A stretch of 64,000 nt of DNA from CAWGMT01 sp963823675 (GTDB taxonomy: Bacteria > Planctomycetota > Planctomycetia > Isosphaerales > Isosphaeraceae): positions 1,426,001 to 1,490,000 of the forward strand of contig CAWGMT010000008.1 of the NCBI GenBank assembly GCA_963823675.1, given 5' to 3'. The notes under the pieces were generated by a model. It had not been told where the DNA came from. It was given only the letters and a program-made list of their open reading frames with translations, and ran no database searches. Position 1 is the first letter of the stretch. Every line of letters begins with the position of its first letter. The translations under genes and the position numbers were made by a program. Shown piece by piece: positions 19,527-27,878 of this stretch.

Positions 19527-21167
19527 ATGAGCAATGCACCCGAAGTTCGGACACTCGCATCTCCGCCCTTGGCGCGTTGGGCCGGAGTTGTCGCGCTGCT
19601 CATCGTCGAGTTCATCGTCCTCAGCTTGCGGTTCGATGCGCGGACCATGCGCGCTGATCGGCCATGGTTCGCGCTCGTCGCGCACGCGGGTTCAGTGGTC
19701 CAGTGGGGCCTTGCGGTCGGGCTGGCGACCCTCCTGGTCGCCGGCCCCCGCTGGTACAGTGAATTGAAGCCCAAAACCGATCGACTCCGGCAATACCGGT
19801 GGTCCTTCGCGGCAATCCTCGGCAACGTAGCGGCCTTTTTCGCCTTCTACCGGCTTTCGGCGGCGATCTTCGAGGGAGAGAGTCCGGCGCCCCCCCTGGA
19901 CGGGGTCTTGTGCGTCGGCTGGGGCATCGCCGGGTTGGCCACCCTGGCGCTGTGGGCGACCGCCCTCCTGCCGGCCGATCTCTGGATCACGCTCATCAGC
20001 CGCAGCGCCGGCAGACTGGCGGCTGGAATAGCCCTCGGAACAGGAGCCTACTTCGCCGGCCTCCTCGCACAGGACCAGTGGCGAGGGCTCTCCCGGGCCA
20101 CGTTGCTCCTGGTCAACGCCCTCTTGAGCCGTGTATTCCCGGACACGGTGTGCCTGCCGGATCAAGAAATCGTCGGGACCAGTTCTTATACGATCGAAAT
20201 CTCACCCGAATGCTCCGGCTACGAGGGCGTGGGCTTGATCGCCGCCTTCGTTTCCATAGTGCTCTGGGTGTTCCGTCGTGATTTCCGCTTCCCGCGGGCG
20301 TTCGCGCTCTTGCCGCTGGCGATGGCCCTCATCTGGCTGGCCAACGCCGTCCGTATCGCCGCCCTGGTGGCCATTGGAACGTGGGGTTATCCAGAGTTCG
20401 CAAGCGGCGCGTTCCATTCGCTGGCGGGTTGGTTCTTCTTCCTCGTAATCGGTCTCGGCTTGATCGCCGCCGCTCGTCGATTGCCGTTCTTCTGCACGCA
20501 TCCGACCGAGACCGGGAGCCAAACCCGCGCCGTCACGCTCGACGGTGCCTACTTGATGCCGGCCTTGGCCATCATCGCGACGGCAATGGTCACCGTAACG
20601 TTCTCACCGGGGTTCGACCGTTATTATGCGGCTCGGGTGATCGCGGCGGCGGCCATGTTCTTTCTTTATCGGAAGAGCTACTCCGAGCTGCGTCTGACCT
20701 TGTCCTGGCAAGCCGTGGCGATCGGCTGCGGGGTATTTGCACTGTGGATTGCGATTGAGCCTTACAGTTCAACTGCGTCCGCGGGAATCCCAATCCGTTC
20801 GGGCCTGGACTCCCTTCCACGGGGCTGGGCGATTGCCTGGCTCATTTTCCGAGTGGTCGGCTCGGTCGTCATGGTCCCGCTGGCCGAGGAGCTGGCGTTC
20901 CGGGGCTACCTGACCCGGCGGCTGATCTCCGCCGATTTCCAGGCGATTCCGCCTGGCCATTTCACATGGTGGTCGTTGCTCGTTTCCTCGCTTGTCTTCG
21001 GGGCGCTCCACGGTCGTTTTGTCGCCGGGACGCTCGCGGGCGTGGCGTATGCGATGGCCTATCGCCGCCGCGGCGAGTTGACCGATGCCGTCCTGGCTCA
21101 CGGCGTGACCAACGGGCTGATCGCGTTCACCGTTCTGGCGATGGGGGTCTGGTCTCTCTGGTCGTGA
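19527..21167 (+). CDS. xrtE: Exosortase E fused to CAAX-type membrane protease (VPEID-CTERM system)
   Basis: 546 residues, many transmembrane helices. The exosortase half (to ~residue 315) shows the catalytic Cys229 in 'ISPECSGYEGVGLIAAF', Arg276 in 'LANAVRIAALVAIG' and His297 in 'GAFHSLAGWFF'. The second half is a CPBP/CAAX protease: Glu453-Glu454 in 'LAEELAFRGYL', His494 in 'GALHGRF', His524 and Asn528 in 'LAHGVTNG'. This two-domain layout defines the exosortase E/protease family. It would cleave and sort the adjacent VPEID-CTERM peptide at the inner membrane. The fused protease may process the product or the enzyme itself; its role is not established. It ends eight bases before the converging cytochrome gene. 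Confidence 0.9.
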   Translation: MSNAPEVRTLASPPLARWAGVVALLIVEFIVLSLRFDARTMRADRPWFALVAHAGSVVQWGLAVGLATLLVAGPRWYSELKPKTDRLRQYRWSFAAILGNVAAFFAFYRLSAAIFEGESPAPPLDGVLCVGWGIAGLATLALWATALLPADLWITLISRSAGRLAAGIALGTGAYFAGLLAQDQWRGLSRATLLLVNALLSRVFPDTVCLPDQEIVGTSSYTIEISPECSGYEGVGLIAAFVSIVLWVFRRDFRFPRAFALLPLAMALIWLANAVRIAALVAIGTWGYPEFASGAFHSLAGWFFFLVIGLGLIAAARRLPFFCTHPTETGSQTRAVTLDGAYLMPALAIIATAMVTVTFSPGFDRYYAARVIAAAAMFFLYRKSYSELRLTLSWQAVAIGCGVFALWIAIEPYSSTASAGIPIRSGLDSLPRGWAIAWLIFRVVGSVVMVPLAEELAFRGYLTRRLISADFQAIPPGHFTWWSLLVSSLVFGALHGRFVAGTLAGVAYAMAYRRRGELTDAVLAHGVTNGLIAFTVLAMGVWSLWS

Positions 21168-21175
21168 TCCACGAC

Positions 21176-23050
21176 TCACAAAGTCTTCAAGTAAGCGATC
21201 AGGTCATCGATCTCGTTCTCGCTCAATTCGCCGTCGCCCGTGACTTTCTGAGAGCTGTGCGGCCCGCTCAAGGCCTCGCGTAACGTCTTGGCGCGCCCGT
21301 CGTGCAGGTACGGGTCCTTGTCATAGACGCCGCGCAGCGAGGGGGGGTTGTAACCGCGATAGGCGTCATCGCGCTCTTCGAGCCCCGCGACGTGGATCTT
21401 GCCGTCGGTGAATTCCGGGCCGCCATGGCACGTGCTGCAGGCGGCCTTCTCCGAGCGAAAGACCTGCTCTCCGCGCCGGGCCGGCGGCGGCAGGCTGCCA
21501 TCGGGATTGCGGAACGGGTTCTTCGGGTACTCCAGAGTCGCCAGATATGCGACAAGTGCCTTGATCTCTTCCGAGGAGGGTCTGGGCCCCTGCATGCTCT
21601 TGGTAAACGACTCGACCATTGCATCATCGAGGCTGGTTTGCCAGCCGTGCCACGTCCAGGGCTTGGTCCTGGTCACGTGGCGCAGGGTTGTCACCTTCTT
21701 GCGGCTGCGCAGGTGGAACGTGCTGAAGTCCTGGCGGCCGTCGTTGAGCGTGTCGAAGTCAAGGCCGTTGGTATGACCATCGCTGTGGCACGTATTGCAA
21801 CTGTACCACTGGTTGAACGAATGGCGGGCATCGTAAAACACGATCTCACCTTGGCGCGCGAGCGACGGAACCTTGGGCCCTCCCAGCGGGATTGTCTTTT
21901 CGAGCCGGGCCGACTCGGCATCGACCACCTGGACGGCGTCGGCCAGATAGTTGGCCACGAACAGGGTCTTGCCGTCCTGGGCGAAGAGGATCTCGGTAGG
22001 CCGGCCGCCCAGCTCAACCCGGCGGAAGCGGCCGTCCTTCTTGAGGAGCTCGGGCGCGATCAAATCGCGCGAGCTGTTCAACCTCCACGGAAGTCGTGCC
22101 AGGTCGGTGCGGAAGATCATCACTTCGTGAGTCCCCCCGCAGCTCACTGCCACGAACTTGCTGTCGGAGCTCACGGCCGCGCCGTGGGCGTCGGCGGCCG
22201 CCTTGCCCCGAACGTCAAGCGACAGCGTGGAATAGGCCGGCGGCCCTGCCAGGTCGATTCGCGTCAGGCGCTGGCCCAGCACCCAGCCGAGATCGATGTT
22301 GTTCCGGGTCGTCGGCAACCCGCGGTTGCGCATGTTGGCGACGTAACCCGTCTTGCCGTCGGCACTCATGGCCACCTGCCGGAGATTGTCGCCATCGATC
22401 GGGAGGGTGTGCACAACGGCCCATGCGCGCGGGTCGATGATCGAGACGTTCTGCGAGCGCGCATTGGAGACCAGGAGCCGGGACCCATCCGGCGCCAGGG
22501 CAATGCCCCGAGGCTCACGGCCGACCGCGAGCCGTCCGGTTACCTTGCCGCTATCGAGATCGACCCGGACCACCAGATTGGCGACCCCGACGGCCACGTA
22601 GGCGGTGTTGCCGTCAGCCGACAAGGCGACGCCGCGCGGCTCGGGGCCTACTGCAACGCGATCGACCAGCGAAATATGGTCGCCCTCAAGTGCGAGGATC
22701 GCCACGTCGTATCCGTACCAGTGAGTAACCACCCCGCGCCGGCCATCCCTCGAGAGGGCCACGCCCGCGGGCTTGTCGCCGGTCTTGAGCTCGTCGAGCA
22801 CGCGCCCTGCCCGCGGGTCGACGAGCGAGACTGAGCCAGCCGTCTGGTTGGCGACCAGCAACCGCGCGCCGTCGGCGGAAAGTGCCAGCGCGATTGGTGA
22901 GCGGTGGAGCTCTTCGTGGGCGGCCGCCCCTCTCAGCCCGGGCTTGGTTCCGTCGCCGCCCGAAACGATCGTCAGCGGCCAGAGCGAGCCGGCAGCGATC
23001 GCGAATGAGATCCAGATTGCGACACGCGAGAAAGCCCCCTTGCTGGTCAT
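21176..23050 (-). CDS. Beta-propeller (YVTN-type) protein fused to a di-haem cytochrome c domain
   Basis: 624 residues. An N-terminal signal segment (VAIWISFAIAAGSLWPLTIV) is followed by seven or more YVTN/Lactonase-type propeller blades ('ARLLVANQTAGSVSLVDPRA', 'NTAYVAVGVANLVVRVDL', 'SRLLVSNARSQNVSIIDP', 'KTLFVANYLADAVQVVD'). The C-terminal ~220 residues carry two haem c motifs, CNTCH (418-422) and CSTCH (538-542), in the layout of di-haem peroxidase/MauG-like domains, with 'YLHDGRAKTLREAL' resembling the conserved HDGR loop of that family. Likely a periplasmic redox protein; substrate unknown. It converges with xrtE. Confidence 0.8.
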   Translation of the reverse strand: MTSKGAFSRVAIWISFAIAAGSLWPLTIVSGGDGTKPGLRGAAAHEELHRSPIALALSADGARLLVANQTAGSVSLVDPRAGRVLDELKTGDKPAGVALSRDGRRGVVTHWYGYDVAILALEGDHISLVDRVAVGPEPRGVALSADGNTAYVAVGVANLVVRVDLDSGKVTGRLAVGREPRGIALAPDGSRLLVSNARSQNVSIIDPRAWAVVHTLPIDGDNLRQVAMSADGKTGYVANMRNRGLPTTRNNIDLGWVLGQRLTRIDLAGPPAYSTLSLDVRGKAAADAHGAAVSSDSKFVAVSCGGTHEVMIFRTDLARLPWRLNSSRDLIAPELLKKDGRFRRVELGGRPTEILFAQDGKTLFVANYLADAVQVVDAESARLEKTIPLGGPKVPSLARQGEIVFYDARHSFNQWYSCNTCHSDGHTNGLDFDTLNDGRQDFSTFHLRSRKKVTTLRHVTRTKPWTWHGWQTSLDDAMVESFTKSMQGPRPSSEEIKALVAYLATLEYPKNPFRNPDGSLPPPARRGEQVFRSEKAACSTCHGGPEFTDGKIHVAGLEERDDAYRGYNPPSLRGVYDKDPYLHDGRAKTLREALSGPHSSQKVTGDGELSENEIDDLIAYLKTL

Positions 23051-23080
23051 GGATAACGCCCCTTTAAGCTTGGGATCGCC

Positions 23081-23145
23081 GGACGGAGCCGGCTCCTACA
23101 AAAAATCGACGTGCGGCACCGATCTTTGTAGAAGGGGCTCTGTCC
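23081..23145. repeat. REP-like inverted pair
   Basis: Left arm GGACGGAGCCGGCTCCTACA at 23081-23100 faces TTTGTAGAAGGGGCTCTGTC at 23125-23144. The same inverted pair occurs at 41786-41848. The core GGAGCCGGCTCC is itself palindromic. It lies between argS and the cytochrome gene. Confidence 0.65.
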
Positions 23146-23225
23146 CCCGATCTCCCGGTTACGGATTTGACGCGTGAGGATGCCCGCGACGCAAACGATC
23201 CACCGATGCCAGCCTCCGCATGTGG

Positions 23226-24944
23226 TCACATTCGTTCCACGACATCGATTCCAAGCTGAGCGAGCCCAAATTTCAAGACCCTTGCGGTCAGGTCGCACAC
23301 CGCCAGGCGGCTGTCGCGCCGCTCTACCGATTCCGCCTTGAGCACGGGACACCCCTCGAAGAACGTGCTGAACGCATTGGCCAGCTCAAAAAGATAGTCG
23401 CTCAGAATGTTGGGCTTGAGCTCGACCGCGGCTAGCTCGAGCACTTCGGGCAGCCGCAAAAGCCGCACCCCCAACCCGCGCTCGGCGGGGTGGCGCAGCA
23501 CGATCTCGGGTTGCTTCCGCCGGACCGCGGCCGGCGATTCGCCCCCCTTGCGAAAGATACTTTGTATCCGCGCGTAAGCATACTGAAGATACGTCGCGGT
23601 GTTGCCGTTCATCGCCATCATCTTCTGCCAGTCGAAGACGTAGTCGCTTAACCGGTTCTGCGCCAGATCGGCATACTTGATCGCCCCGAGGCCGACGACT
23701 TCGGCCACGCGCTGACGGAGGGCCGGATCGAGGTCCGGGCTGTTCGCGTCCACGACCTTGCGGGCCTCGGCCGTCGCTTGATCGAGCAGCGATTCCAGCC
23801 CGACGACGTCGCCTTCGCGCGTCTTGAACGGGCGGCGATCAGGGCCCAGGATCGTGCCGAACGCCACGTGCTCCAGGTCGATCGAATCGAACCCCCAGCG
23901 CCTGGCCACATCGAATAACTGCTTGAAATGGTCGCCCTGCCGGTGATCGACCACATAAAGGATCTGATCCGGATGCCAGGTCAGGGCGCGATACTTGATC
24001 GTCGCCAGGTCGGTCGTCGCGTAGGTGAACGCCCCATCCCGCTTGCGGATGATGAAGGGCGCCTCGGTCTGCTCGACAAAGACGACGATGGCGCCCTCGC
24101 TCTCGACCGCAAGCCCCTTTTCCTCGAGCTCGCCGACCACCGACTCGAGCTGGGGATCGTAGAAGCTTTCGCCGAGCTGGACGTCAAACCGCACCCCCAG
24201 CCGGTCGTAGATCGACTGAAGCGCCGCCAGACAGTGCGGCATGAACTGCTTCCAGAGCGCCCGGTTCTCGGGATCGCCGGCGTGCAGCCTGGCGGTCTCG
24301 ACCCGGGCGGCTTCCTCGACCGCCGTTTCGCCCGCCTTGATGCGGTCCTGAGCCAGCCGGTAGAGCCGCGCCAGCTCGGCGACCGGGTCTGCCGCATACT
24401 GCGACTCATCCCGCGCGTTCTTCCAGCCCCAGAGGATCATGCCGAATTGAGATCCCCAGTCGCCCAGATGATTGTCGCGGATGACCCCATGACCCAGGGC
24501 CGCGCAGATCCGCGCCAGGCTGTCGCCAATGACCGTCGAGCGCAGGTGTCCCACATGCATTGGCTTGGCCACATTGGGCGACGAGAAATCGATGACGATC
24601 TTCTTGACCTGCGCCGGGCTCACGAGCCCGAGCGCGTCGTCGCCGAGCAGACTTGCCAGATTCGCCGCGATCCACGAATCGTCAAGCCGGATGTTGAGAA
24701 ATCCGGGCCCTGCCACCTCCGGTGGGCCTGCCAGAGGCGCCAGATTCACGGTGCGCGCCACCTCCTGGGCCAAATCACGCGGATTACGACCCATCGCCTT
24801 GGCCAGCGCCATGCAGCCGTTGGCCTGATAGTCGCCAAACTTGGGGTCGGTCGCGGGCCGCAGAGCTTTCCCGAAGCTCTGCCGATCCACACCCTCCGGC
24901 AAGGCTGAACCGAGAACCCTTCTCAGTGTCTCGATGACATTCAT
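23226..24944 (-). CDS. argS: Arginyl-tRNA synthetase
   Basis: 572 residues, class I aminoacyl-tRNA synthetase that charges tRNA-Arg. Seen: N-terminal Arg-tRNA additional domain ('DPKFGDYQANGCMALAKAMG', 'GPGFLNIRL'), the HIGH-type motif HVGH at residues 130-133 in 'SSPNVAKPMHVGHLRSTVIG', 'NHLGDWGSQFGMI', 'YATTDLATIKYR', 'PFKTREGDVVGLESLLD' at the usual KMSKS position, and a DALR C-terminal domain with 'QYAYARIQSIFRK' and the family-typical end 'GLAQLGIDVVERM'. It follows rsfS on the same strand after 88 bp. The spacer directly before its ATG contains a heptamer repeat. Confidence 0.97.
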   Translation of the reverse strand: MNVIETLRRVLGSALPEGVDRQSFGKALRPATDPKFGDYQANGCMALAKAMGRNPRDLAQEVARTVNLAPLAGPPEVAGPGFLNIRLDDSWIAANLASLLGDDALGLVSPAQVKKIVIDFSSPNVAKPMHVGHLRSTVIGDSLARICAALGHGVIRDNHLGDWGSQFGMILWGWKNARDESQYAADPVAELARLYRLAQDRIKAGETAVEEAARVETARLHAGDPENRALWKQFMPHCLAALQSIYDRLGVRFDVQLGESFYDPQLESVVGELEEKGLAVESEGAIVVFVEQTEAPFIIRKRDGAFTYATTDLATIKYRALTWHPDQILYVVDHRQGDHFKQLFDVARRWGFDSIDLEHVAFGTILGPDRRPFKTREGDVVGLESLLDQATAEARKVVDANSPDLDPALRQRVAEVVGLGAIKYADLAQNRLSDYVFDWQKMMAMNGNTATYLQYAYARIQSIFRKGGESPAAVRRKQPEIVLRHPAERGLGVRLLRLPEVLELAAVELKPNILSDYLFELANAFSTFFEGCPVLKAESVERRDSRLAVCDLTARVLKFGLAQLGIDVVERM

Positions 24945-24950
24945 TCGGCA

Positions 24951-24978
24951 GTCAGTGGTCAGTGGTCAGTGGTCAGTG
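24951..24978. repeat. Four tandem GTCAGTG heptamers upstream of argS
   Basis: GTCAGTG repeats four times without interruption, followed by AAAACTGAAAACTG. It lies within the untranslated leader just upstream of the argS start codon, so a change in copy number would alter that leader. Confidence 0.85.
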
Positions 24979-25032
24979 AAAACTGAAAACTGGATAAGTT
25001 GATCAGCGTCACGCAATCGCTGCCTGGCCGAG

Positions 25033-25536
25033 TCACGCCGGAGCGGGCTCCTGCCAATCGACGTGAGGGGTATCGCCCCAGATCTCCTCGAGGGCATAAT
25101 AAGCCCGGTCCTCGGGCGAGAAAATGTGCACGACGAAGTCGCCGTAATCGATCAAGATCCAGCGCCCTTCCTCGGAGCCCTCGAGCCCGAGCTTGGCCTC
25201 GCCCAGCTTCTTCATGCGCTGGTCGACCTCGCTGGCGATGGCGTGGCTCTGACGGCGGGAGGCGGCGGTCACGATCACGAAGAAATCGACCAGGGGAGTC
25301 GCCTGGCGGAGGTCGAGCAAGACAATCTCCTTCGCCCGGTTGTCGTCGGCGATCCGGGCACAAATCCGCGCCCGCTCGAGCGCAATTGCCGGGCGGCGCG
25401 GATCGCGCCTTTCGGTCGTAAAATGAGGGACGTCATCCTGAGTCGCGTGAACCGCACGACTGCGAATGTGCCGCGTGCGAAGGTCTGGGACGGGTTCAAG
25501 GGGGGGTGAGCTGTCAGTCGTGTTCTGATTTCCCAT
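25033..25536 (-). CDS. rsfS: Ribosomal silencing factor RsfS (Iojap family)
   Basis: 167 residues as drawn; the conserved domain covers the last ~115. RsfS binds ribosomal protein uL14 and blocks subunit joining under starvation. Seen: 'ARIADDNRAKEIVLLDLRQ', 'VDFFVIVTAASRRQSHAIAS', 'SEEGRWILIDYGDFVVHIFS' and 'YYALEEIWGDTPHVDWQ', all close to the family consensus. The first ~50 residues (Arg/Thr/Pro-rich) have no match and the start is uncertain; no later ATG precedes the domain, so a GTG or TTG start is possible. Upstream of argS on the same strand. Confidence 0.9.
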   Translation of the reverse strand: MGNQNTTDSSPPLEPVPDLRTRHIRSRAVHATQDDVPHFTTERRDPRRPAIALERARICARIADDNRAKEIVLLDLRQATPLVDFFVIVTAASRRQSHAIASEVDQRMKKLGEAKLGLEGSEEGRWILIDYGDFVVHIFSPEDRAYYALEEIWGDTPHVDWQEPAPA

Positions 25537-25732
25537 TCAATTCATCCGCTGTAGCGGAGGCACCTTGTCGAATCAATGCGCCGCGTTCTTGATTTCCCGA
25601 CAGCGAATCGCTGAGCCAAGCCTCCAACCAGCAAGACACGCGTGCTGGCCCGAGGGTTCAAAGACATTCTAACCGCGAATGTTCTCGCTGCCTATTGTGC
25701 TCTTGGCGCCTTCTTGGCAATCGACTGCCGAG

Positions 25733-25868
25733 CACGGAGGCCCGGCTCACTGGGAAAACCGACAAAATCTCCAGTGGAGCGGGCGTCCCTGCCCGCCGGG
25801 CACGGAGGACGGGCCCACTAGGAAAACTGAGGGAATCTCCAGTCGAGCAGGTGTCCCTGCCCGCCTCG
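25733..25868. repeat. Two tandem copies of a 68-bp unit
   Basis: Units start at the 'cacggagg' at 25733 and at 25801. Shared landmarks include 'aatctccagt', 'gtccctgcccgcc' and 'aggaaaac/gggaaaac'. Divergence between copies is roughly 20 percent, so the duplication is not recent. Confidence 0.75.
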
Positions 25869-26060
25869 GGAGTTTACTTCGTTGCGCAACGGCCCCCAGG
25901 CTCGCCTTGGTCCTTAGCCAAAAGCGCTTTCGTCGATCTCGAGTTCCCGCCTTAGCGCGCGCGGGACCCGGCCGTCGCGGTCCCACCCGCGTTCGGAGTA
26001 TTAGGCCTCGACCATCGCAACGAACCGTTCGCGGGAAAGGCCGCTCGTCCCGGCCTGCGC

Positions 26061-26356
26061 GTTTTGGTGTTGCGCTATTTGTCCGCCCCGATGGGGCAAC
26101 CACATATCAGCCCAGGGCAATGCCCTGGGGACCAAGTGCATATCGAACGAAATCCTAGCCCTGAAGGGGCGGCACAATCGGCGGGCGAGCTCGTCCCCCG
26201 ATCCGTCGTCCGAAATCGGGACCATGTCGTGCGCGAGGATGTTTCGCCGTTACAGGGCTGCGGTTTGAGCGGTTTGAGCGCGTACCCAGGGCGTTGCCCT
26301 GGGCTGATATGTTTCGGCCCCTTTGGGGCGATTCTAAAACAGCGCAACACCAAAAC
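26061..26356. mobile_element. MITE-like element with ~70-bp terminal inverted repeats
   Basis: The left arm (26061-26130) and right arm (26285-26356) are inverted copies: 'ttttggtgttgcgct' near the outer end, 'acatatcagcccagggcaa' and 'gccctggg' near the inner end, with an estimated identity above 80 percent. The interior contains 'agccctgaaggggcggcac', a motif style common in dispersed planctomycete repeats. No transposase is encoded. The short frames inside it should not be annotated as genes. Confidence 0.7.
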
Positions 26357-26605
26357 CTGCGCGTCGGAGCCGCCCAAGAACCGCGCGGGCAAGCTGTCCT
26401 CGCGCCGGTCCCAACCTTCGCGCTCGTTGAGGCACTTCCGCGCATTGACGATCGGGCGAGCAAGAACCTTCAATTCCATCAAGAACGCGATCGTCGCTCC
26501 CGTGCTGATCGTATCGAGCCCGGCGTCGTCACAAGCCTTCGCCGCGCTGAAGACCGACTCCGGATCGTCGAATGACCGGCCCTTTCAAGGCCTTTGCCGA
26601 TAGAG

Positions 26606-26678
26606 CACCCCCACGGGGACTCGAACCCCGGTCCCTTGGCTGAGAACCAAGTATCCTAGGCCGCTAGACGATGGGGGC
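26606..26678 (-). tRNA. tRNA-Glu (anticodon CTC)
   Basis: 73 nt on the minus strand. The anticodon arm is CTTGG-TTCTCAG-CCAAG, giving anticodon CTC (reads GAG). The T arm is CGGGG-TTCGAGT-CCCCG. The D region has 'CGTCTAGCGGCCTAGGA', typical of tRNA-Glu. The acceptor stem pairs GCCCCCA with TGGGGGT, ending in a G1-T72 wobble; discriminator G. CCA is not encoded. Confidence 0.95.
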
Positions 26679-27023
26679 AAGTAGACTGAACCTTCAATCT
26701 TAAATCGACCACAATCCCCGTCAAGTGGCCGGTCGCCAAGAGGCTCTCCAGTATGGTTCAAGCGCTTTCCGCCTCAGCCTTTAGACGAACTAGAGACCCT
26801 GACCTACTGGAGTTGGCCAGTTCTCCGGCTGCGCCAAACCCAAAAATCGCCTGATTCAACCGAGTTTGCACTCATGCAGGACAAATCTCCCCATGCAGTG
26901 CGACCATACCTCGCACATTGACCTTCTCAATACCAACGTTCCGCTTACGCTGGGGAACAGATTCCGGCCGGTCTCCGCCGGCTTGCTCAAATTTGATCAT
27001 CCGGTGTATTTGCGATCAGTAAC
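26679..27023. other. Intergenic region, nothing identified
   Basis: 345 bp between tRNA-Glu and the alpha/beta hydrolase gene. No coding signal, repeat or clear promoter was recognised. Confidence 0.5.
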
Positions 27024-27830
27024 ATGCCCAAGATCGTCGTGAAGGGACGCGGCTTCTTCTACAAGGCCGCGGGCCACCATCGCGTTCCTCTGGTGTTCCT
27101 GAGCGGTCTCGGCGCCGACCATCGGGCTTTCGCCCGGTCCCAATATTATTTTGAGACGAGGTTTCGGGTTTTCACCTTTGATGCGCGCGACGTTGGGCAG
27201 AGCGACCGCTGGAGCGATGCTTACACGACGGCCGACATGGCCGACGATGTGGCCAATTGCCTCGAGGAGGTTTGCAGGAGTGCCCCGGCGCACGTGCTCG
27301 GCCATTCGCTGGGGGGGCTGGTTGCGCAGGAACTGGCCCTGCGGCATCCGCAGCGGGTGAAGAGCCTGATCCTGGTTTCCACCCACTGCGGGGCTGACGC
27401 TTGGCGCCAGGCGGTGATCGAATCCTGGGTCATTCTCAGGCGCGAGCTCCCGATTGGTCGATTCACCCGCGCCGTTCTCCCCTGGCTGGTCGCTCCTCCG
27501 TTCTATCGACACCCGACGCAGATCGACGGATTGATCGAGTTTGCCGAGCGAAACCCCTGGCCGCAGGACGCGGATGCCTTCGCCCGCCAGGCTCGGGCCG
27601 GCATCCAGCACGACAGCCGCGCGCGACTCGGGCAGATCCACGCGCCCTGCCTCGTTCTCGTTGGCGAGCGAGACCTCGTCAATCCGCCGAGGGTCGGCGC
27701 CGAGCTGGCCGATCGGCTGCGCGAAGCTCGAATCGCCGTGCTGCCCGAAGTGGGCCACCTGCCCCATATTGAAGACCCGATACCGTTTCGCCAGGCGATC
27801 GAACAATTCCTGGCGGATCAGGAGGTTTGA
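27024..27830 (+). CDS. Alpha/beta hydrolase
   Basis: 268 residues. Oxyanion-hole region 'LVFLSGLGADHR' and 'FDARDVGQSDR' precede the nucleophile elbow GHSLGG (Ser95). The acid is likely in 'LVLVGERDLVNPP' and the catalytic His in 'VLPEVGHLPHIEDP'. Length and spacing match 3-oxoadipate enol-lactonase and related esterase-like hydrolases, but the substrate cannot be told. It precedes malQ by 48 bp on the same strand; no functional link is evident. Confidence 0.85.
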   Translation: MPKIVVKGRGFFYKAAGHHRVPLVFLSGLGADHRAFARSQYYFETRFRVFTFDARDVGQSDRWSDAYTTADMADDVANCLEEVCRSAPAHVLGHSLGGLVAQELALRHPQRVKSLILVSTHCGADAWRQAVIESWVILRRELPIGRFTRAVLPWLVAPPFYRHPTQIDGLIEFAERNPWPQDADAFARQARAGIQHDSRARLGQIHAPCLVLVGERDLVNPPRVGAELADRLREARIAVLPEVGHLPHIEDPIPFRQAIEQFLADQEV

Positions 27831-27878
27831 GGCGCGACCCAAGGTCTGTTCTGGTAATCTGCTCTGGAGAACGCTGGG

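Larger units (their letters stand above)
25537..26605. other. Repeat-rich intergenic region
   Basis: About 1.07 kb without a supported gene between rsfS and tRNA-Glu. It holds a 68-bp tandem duplication and a ~296-bp inverted-repeat element, both listed separately. Short open frames across it encode only translated repeat sequence. Confidence 0.7.

Noticed and set aside
21302..22834. 510-codon plus-strand frame opposite the propeller/cytochrome gene
   Set aside because: The minus-strand protein has two CxxCH motifs and propeller blades; the opposite frame is its GC-driven shadow.
26064..26603. Hypothetical protein of 179 residues across the inverted-repeat element
   Set aside because: It is a translation of repeat arms and has no independent support; both strands are open because of the palindromic layout.
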